Source of the DNA: Lamellibrachia satsuma
Lineage: Eukaryota; Annelida; Polychaeta; Sabellida; Siboglinidae
DNA: 64,000 nucleotides
Assembly: GCA_033239005.1 (NCBI GenBank)
Contig: BSQZ01000015.1
Span: 4,707,001 to 4,771,000, forward strand
Direction of reading: 5' to 3'
Below, piece after piece: positions 57,730-64,000 of this stretch. The notes beneath the pieces are model-generated. The model did not search any database. It was not told where the DNA came from and saw only the letters and a program-made list of their open reading frames with translations. Each line of letters starts with the position of its first letter. Position 1 is the first letter of the stretch. The position numbers were made by a program, and so were the translations under genes.

Positions 57730-58200
57730 AAACACACGCACCCTTACCACTTAGATGAAACCCATCCCTCGTGAACATATCAGCCCTCCCAACAAAACAT
57801 CCCCACAAATCCACAAATCAAACTTCCTCTTCCCCACTTATCTGCTGAACTGGCATGTTAATTGCCATCGTCCGGCAATTTCGATAACCATGCCCCCTGC
57901 TTCCCATTACTGGCAAATACTCCAACATAATGATCTGTTCAACTCTCTCCGCGTTATATTATTCCCTACGTGTACTAAAATGGATCCTCCCTTGCCAGGG
58001 CCCAATATTTTGTCCACCCTCTCTGTGACAGCCTCTATTTTTGCTTCTGGAAAGCAAACCACCACGTCATCCCCCTTGTATAGTGCTCTATTTCTAACTA
58101 TCGAATCCCCCATAAACACCCTCGCTCTCCTCCTCACCTTCTCTATCACTACCTCAGAGTAGCTCTTGCCTCGGATCCCTTCCGTCGCATTCTGTCCTGA
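57730..58200 (-). pseudogene. CR1-like ORF1 with SGNH-esterase motifs
   Basis: The minus frame from 58149 reads EKVRRRARVFMGDSIVRN, with the G-D-S serine block, then KGDDVVVCFPEAKIEAVTE and a L-V-H-V-G-N-N block (block III). After frame changes it ends near 57750 with DMFTRDGFHLSGKGACV, carrying the catalytic D-x-x-H. Together these are the hallmark blocks of the esterase domain in CR1-type ORF1. Stops interrupt the middle. Confidence 0.75.
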
Positions 58201-58423
58201 AATGCTGCCATCTTTCGGATACTGAAATCAAAATCCAGTAAGGTGTGCCATCTACCGGATGGTTAATATGACAAACCAGCTTTAGGTTAGTCAGCAAGTT
58301 TTTATTTCATTTCGCGTTCGTAGTAGAGGAATGAAATGGCGGGACCTCTTAGTGTTCGGTTTGATCAATATGATTTTTGTTGTGTATATAGAAATAACAT
58401 TATGGTTCGTTTATTGTGTATGG

Positions 58424-58449
58424 CGCGGTAGCCTAGCGTTTAGACATTA
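58424..58449 (+). mobile_element. SINE head (5' part), split by a LINE
   Basis: ggcgcggtagcctagcgttt is a tRNA-like D-arm/A-box region (tagcctagcg). The rest of the tRNA-like head resumes at 59926 after the inserted LINE. Confidence 0.6.
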
Positions 58450-58571
58450 GTGAGTTTAACATCAGTTGTATGCAAATTACTGGAAACATTAATTAGAGAC
58501 CACATGGTGGAATTCCTTGTAAAACATAAATTAATAAATACATATCAACATGGGTTCCTAAAAGCAAGGTC

Positions 58572-59437
<866 letters not shown>

Positions 59438-59925
59438 ACAAGCTAGAAAGAATACAACGAAGAGCAACTAAAATGATTCCAGAATTGTGAGACCTTAGTT
59501 ACGAAAATCGCTTATTACAATGTGGTTTGACAACACTAGAAAAGACAGGAGACTAAGAGGAGACCAAGTAGAAGTGTTTAAAATAGTGAACGGTTATGAT
59601 GATGTTGATAGGAATATGTTTTTCAAACTTAAAGAAGGCAGTAGAACCAGATGACACAAAGCAGTTAGTTAAGGAGCCGTGTAGGTTGGTCATGAGAAAG
59701 TACTCTTTCTCACAGAGGGTGATAAATGAATGGAACAAACTGCCAAATGATTGTGTTAATGCTAGTAGTGTGAATATGTTTTAAAATAGAATTGACAGAT
59801 ATATGATAAGGGCGGGCTACACATAGATGATACAATTGTTGGACTCTCGATAAGCCAATGGCTTCCTTGTCAACTTGCCATATGGAACTTGTTGTTTGGG
59901 ATGGCAATCTTGTTAAATCTTGTTA

Positions 59926-60240
59926 AATCTTACAACGTCGGACCCTCAACCGAGAGAACCCGGGTTCGAATCATTTTGCTGCCGTTTCGGATCTTTGGCA
60001 ATTTCGTTCACCCCACGTTGCCACAGTTCATTCAGCTGTATAAATGAGTATCTAGCTACAACCAGAGGCGGTTATGTGAATGAATAGTCTTCGCGCAGTA
60101 ATAGCAGTGTGACTTAATGCTGCACAGAGAAGTCGAGTTGGCGTCAGGGGTTAAGTGTTAAGTGCTTTGAAAAGTCCCAATGACTGAAATCTGCGATACT
60201 CAAGAACGTACTTCTGACATTTTATTATTACGTCCTTCGT
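59926..60240 (+). mobile_element. SINE remainder (tRNA-like anticodon/T arm and body)
   Basis: Resumes with acaacgtcggaccctcaacc and a B box (gggttcgaatc, 59969-59979), then ggcaatttcgttcacccca, shared with the SINE at 600-868, and a distinct tail with gtgacttaatgctgcacaga and gttaagtgctttgaaa. Together with 58424-58449 it makes one SINE. Confidence 0.65.
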
Positions 60241-60274
60241 TGAATACTGATGTTTTGTTTGTGTCCACTGATAG

Positions 60275-61650
60275 TTGATAGGGGCTGTCAGCAAGATGTA
60301 CTATATTAGTGATGGCCGATAGGGTTTGGCGATAAGATGTACTCTATTACTGATGGCTGATGTGGGTTTTCGACAATATGTACTCTATTACTGATGGTTG
60401 ATAGGGGTTGACGATAAGATGTACTCTATTACTGACCGTTAATATGGGATGGCGATAAGATGTATTCTATTACTGATGGCTGATATGGCATGGCGATAAG
60501 ATGTACTCTATTACTGATGGCTGATGTGGGTTGGCGACAATATGTACTCTATTACTGATGGCTAATACGGGTTGGTGATAAGATGTACTCTATTACTGAC
60601 CGTTAATATGGGATGGCGATAAGATGTACTCTATTACTGATGGCTGATATGGGATGGCGATAAGATATGCTCTATTACTGATGGCTAATATGGGATGGCG
60701 ACTAAATGTACTCTGTTACTGGTGGCTGATATGTGCTGGCGATTAGATGTACTCTATTACTGATGGCTGATATGGGATGGCGATAAGATGTACTCTATTA
60801 CTGATGGCTGGTGTGCCATAAGTAATCTACTGATAGCTGATATGGGCTTGCGTCAGGGTGTACTCTATCACTGGTGGCTGATAGGGGTTGGCGTTAAGAT
60901 GTACTCTATTACTGATGGCTGATATGGGTTGGCGACAAGATATACTCTATCACTGATTGTTGATAGGGGTAGGCGACAAGATGTACTCTATCACCGATGG
61001 CTGATAGGGGTAGGCAACAAGATGTACTCTATCACTGATGGCTGATATGGGTAAGCCATAAAATGCACTCTATTACGGATGGCTGATAGGGGTAGGCAAC
61101 AAGATGTACTTTATCACCGATGGCTGATATGGGTAAGCGACAAAATGTACTCTATCACTGATGGCTGATATGGGTTGGCGACAAGATGTACTCTATCACT
61201 GATGGCTGATATGGGTAAGCGACAAGATGTACTCTCTTACTGATGGCTGATAGGTGTAGGCAACAAGGTGTACTCTATCACCGATGGCTGATATGGGTAA
61301 GCGACAAGATGTACTCTATTACTGATGGCTGATAGGGGTAGGCGACAAGATGTACTCTATTACTGATGGCTGAAAGGGGTAAGCGACAAGATGTACTCTA
61401 TTACTGATGGCTGATAGGGGTAAGCGACAAGATGTACTCTATTACTGATGGCTGATATGGGTAAGCGACAAGATGTACTCTATTACTGATGGCTGATAGG
61501 GGTAAGCGACAAGATGTACTCTATTACTGATGGCTGATATGGGTAAGCGACAAGATGTACTCTAGTACTGATGGCTGATATGGGTAAGCGACAAGATGTA
61601 CTCTATTACTGATGGCTGATATGGATAAGCGACAAGATGTACTCTATTAC
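60275..61650. repeat. 41-bp minisatellite, about 33 units
   Basis: Unit gacaagatgtactctattac followed by tgatggctgatatgggtaagc. Units left of about 60900 are variable in length and sequence; those right of about 61280 are almost identical. Confidence 0.95.
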
Positions 61651-63160
61651 TTGTACCTAGTATTATCGGTGTCCCAAGGTGCAAGGCTGTTTACATGCTG
61701 TGGGCATAGATAATTCCACACTTTGCCTCCTTTGCATTTTTGGCAGTGTGGTGAACTTCTCGTTCAAGTTATCGAATTTTCATTGAATGGTTTGCAGGAA
61801 TGTGACATTTGACATGGCAGTTTTCTTTGAAGAAAGGTCCCTCGATGAAGGCCACTTAAGTTCGGCTAAGTATTCGGAAAGAACATAACGCTTTTTCAGT
61901 GGTAATTACCATGTAAAATGTCACATTCCAAGTAACCGAAAGGTCAATTGCTTAAGAAACCACGTCATAGAATAAAGTATGTAAGCAGAGAAACACACTT
62001 AGAAATGTACATCTCGTCAAGACGTATGTTTTGCATTGATTACATCTTGAAGGCACTTCCTTTCTTGCAACGCTGTGCTTAATTATCCTCCATACATTAG
62101 ATGCCAACAGCGGCCATGAATGGTCGTATTAATGGGCGAAACTATTTAACAGTCTTAAATTTCCAGAGATACGTGTTATAGTATTATGTGAATGTACCTC
62201 TTTTAGATTTGTCGTATGCAGGCGTGTGTGCATGTCAGTGTGCGTGTGCATATGCAAACTATGATTAAGTGTTAGGCCTATGGCAACATACCATCATTGT
62301 GCACTGCGTGCGTGCGTGCGTTTGTGCATGCGTGAGTGTGTTCGTGTAGCGTTTTTAGTAGCGTCAACTATTTTTGTGATGGCGAATTACGTTCGCTTTC
62401 TCTACAAATCCTTGCAAGTATGTATGTGCGCATGTGTGCGAATGTGTTACTAACTGTAATGTCTAAACCCTAACCCTAACTCTAGCCATCTAACCTCATC
62501 CATAACATAACCTTAACTCTAACCAAAACCCCATCCCTAACATAACCCTAACTGTAATTGGCGAAACATCGCGTAGTCCGCCGGTCACTTTTGGGCATTG
62601 GCCATGTATATATCACCTCCTAAAACTCTTCCAATTCGCAGACTCGTGTTATAATTCCCATCGGAGAGGTGAGACCCACAGATCGTGTTGTAGCCGGGCC
62701 ATCTGCTCCGCTCGGCTGATACTCGGCTAAGTCTCGGCCGGTAGCTGACCAGGCAGCACATATATCGCATGCTAGCGAATGGACTCAAACCATCGTCTAA
62801 CACTACTGGAACGACAGTGGTTTAGGAATTAGACTGTGAACGAACGACAAACGGGTACTAAATACTTAAAAAAAGGATAGTTTGCAATTGTGAATAAATC
62901 CTTTCGAGATTTATATCATTGCTATCTTTCTTTGTAATACTCCTTGTGTTGTCGCGGAAAAATCGCAATATGGCTGGGGTTTATGTCAACAGTTTTATCA
63001 AAAGTTTATCAGACACGCACATCCCAGCCGCCACACATGAACGCACACATGTACGCACGCACGCATGCACGCACGCACACTTTGTTATATCTGACTATCT
63101 ATTCTTGTTTACGTACAACAGCTGTTTAACGAATTTTATGTTACTCGGCATATGGAAACA
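61651..63160. other. Spacer with minor repeats
   Basis: Includes gtgcgt/cgtgcg-rich patches (about 62218-62345), a short interstitial telomere-like aaaccctaaccctaact (about 62465-62482) with further degenerate copies to about 62555, and a cgcacgca run (about 63052-63078). No gene is supported; minus frame 62585-62803 has no recognised motif. Confidence 0.4.
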
Positions 63161-63169
63161 CTTATGCAA

Positions 63170-63330
63170 TACACTTTATATAAGTCGCGGAATTCCGACT
63201 TTATACAAGTCGAGGAATTTCGACTTTATATAAGTCGAGGAATTCTAACAACCAGCCTAATGCATTATCCTTTATATAAGTCTAGGAATTTCGACTTTCT
63301 ATAAGTCGAGGAATTCTAACAACCAGCCTA
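63170..63330. repeat. Short tandem repeats around tataagtcgaggaatt
   Basis: Units with ctttatataagtcgaggaat recur five or so times, and a longer unit including ctaacaaccagcctaatgc is duplicated (63243-63265 and 63316-63335). Confidence 0.8.
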
Positions 63331-63352
63331 ATGCGGTGTAAGTTTGATGTAG

Positions 63353-63700
63353 TTATTTGTTTTTAGTAACCGCATTGGACAAACTATAAAAGCAGAAATG
63401 ACGAAGAACGCAGAAGACTCGATGAACTTTAGATAAACGTAAAAGGGAACGGAACTTCACACGAAAACAGATGACGAGGGAGGGTATTAGATAAAATCCA
63501 GTAACGCATAGAGCCGCAATCGCTGTTTGACAAAATATGGTATACCTTACGATTCGATAATCTTTGCATCGGTAAATATTTGTATATGTCTCTAGCATTA
63601 TCGAACAGAAGTCTCGTAACAGGAAAGACATTTGGAAATGTTCAATGTCAGAAAGTGAAGTGAACAAGAAATGGATGCTACACTGCACTGCGTGTAACAC
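63353..63700 (-). CDS. Unrecognised minus-strand frame, 115 codons
   Basis: Starts at an ATG (63700) and contains a hydrophobic stretch near ALCVTGFYLIPSLVICF, but has no known motif, and its composition is like translated AT-rich spacer. Probably not a gene. Confidence 0.12.
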   Translation of the reverse strand: MLHAVQCSIHFLFTSLSDIEHFQMSFLLRDFCSIMLETYTNIYRCKDYRIVRYTIFCQTAIAALCVTGFYLIPSLVICFRVKFRSLLRLSKVHRVFCVLRHFCFYSLSNAVTKNK

Positions 63701-63944
63701 GACTCGGCAACTAAATAACGTAAACAGCAGGGCGACTCTCCCATTATTTGCGACTTAGTTTCTCCAGATGTCACGTGTCATCCCTGTAAGCGGCGCCGGC
63801 CACACACATTTGGGACGACATATGTATATGTTTGTAGACTGGCCGACAGTCGCTATACCGCCACACGGTGTGAAGTAGGACGCTTATCACGACCCTGTTG
63901 TTCCCGCATAGATATACAACACGGTGATAAATTGTGAATTTGGG

Positions 63945-63952
63945 CTATAAAT
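63945..63952 (+). promoter_or_regulatory. Possible TATA box near the right edge
   Basis: ctataaat in gggctataaatatcgcgctc, followed about 20 bases later by tgcaaatg (octamer-like half). A gene starting beyond the window would be needed to confirm it. Confidence 0.25.
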
Positions 63953-64000
63953 ATCGCGCTCGTTTTGTGCAAATGAAGTGTCGAACACATGTTGATGCAG

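Noticed and set aside
59943..59985. Possible functional tRNA gene (B box gggttcgaatc)
   Set aside because: The head is interrupted by a 1.5-kb LINE and followed by a SINE body; no complete cloverleaf is present.
62465..62560. Telomere or chromosome end
   Set aside because: Only two or three ccctaa units plus degenerate copies, with unique sequence on both sides; at most an interstitial relic.

Overview
The window is eukaryotic nuclear DNA, almost certainly from an invertebrate animal. Evidence: one spliced gene with GT-AG introns, several families of non-LTR retrotransposons (an RTE-type element with a craniofacial-development-protein-2-like endonuclease, CR1-like elements with an esterase ORF1, older CR1/L2/jockey-like remnants), tRNA-headed SINEs, TIR DNA transposons, and an unusually high load of mini- and microsatellites. 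I cannot name the species. A marine invertebrate (mollusc, annelid, brachiopod or lancelet grade) is a guess from the element mix and the presence of a NIT-domain receptor. No rRNA, standalone tRNA, CRISPR or prokaryotic operon was seen.

Layout. 1-6.4 kb: LINE and SINE remnants, then a nearly intact RTE element (minus strand, 2234-6263) bounded by a 13-bp target-site duplication. 6.9-12.3 kb: a decayed LINE split by a younger CR1-like LINE (about 7.85-11.07 kb). 12.8-19.3 kb: a duplicated segment of about 0.45 kb flanking a minisatellite, a small 16-bp-TIR DNA element carrying a PHD-like zinc motif, and a Foldback-like element with long tandem-repeat-bearing inverted ends. 20.9-21.6 kb: a long (GACC)n then (CA)n array.

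22.8-43.8 kb (plus strand): the one convincing host gene. Four exons (22807-22935, 31685-31775, 41818-42047, 42673-43800) join in frame into a 525-residue membrane protein with an N-terminal membrane segment, an extracellular NIT (nitrate/nitrite-sensing type) domain, a second membrane helix, and a cytoplasmic His/Asn-rich heptad-repeat tail in place of the guanylate cyclase domain usually linked to animal NIT domains. Its introns (about 8.7, 10.0 and 0.6 kb) are full of minisatellites and LINE pieces, and intron 3 carries duplicated copies of its own 3' splice site.

44-50 kb: minisatellites, RTE remnants and a few weak minus-strand candidate exons, one cysteine-rich. 50.6-54 kb: AT-rich DNA with nothing recognisable. 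54-60.2 kb: a long minus-strand CR1-like LINE broken by TA arrays and two insertions, then a SINE split by a second 5'-truncated CR1-like LINE. 60.3-61.65 kb: a 41-bp minisatellite. The last 2 kb hold little apart from a possible TATA promoter near the right edge.

The host gene and the repeats are largely independent. Transposons and satellites have enlarged the introns, and in places (the intron 3 acceptor, the heptad tail) small tandem duplications appear to have altered the gene itself.
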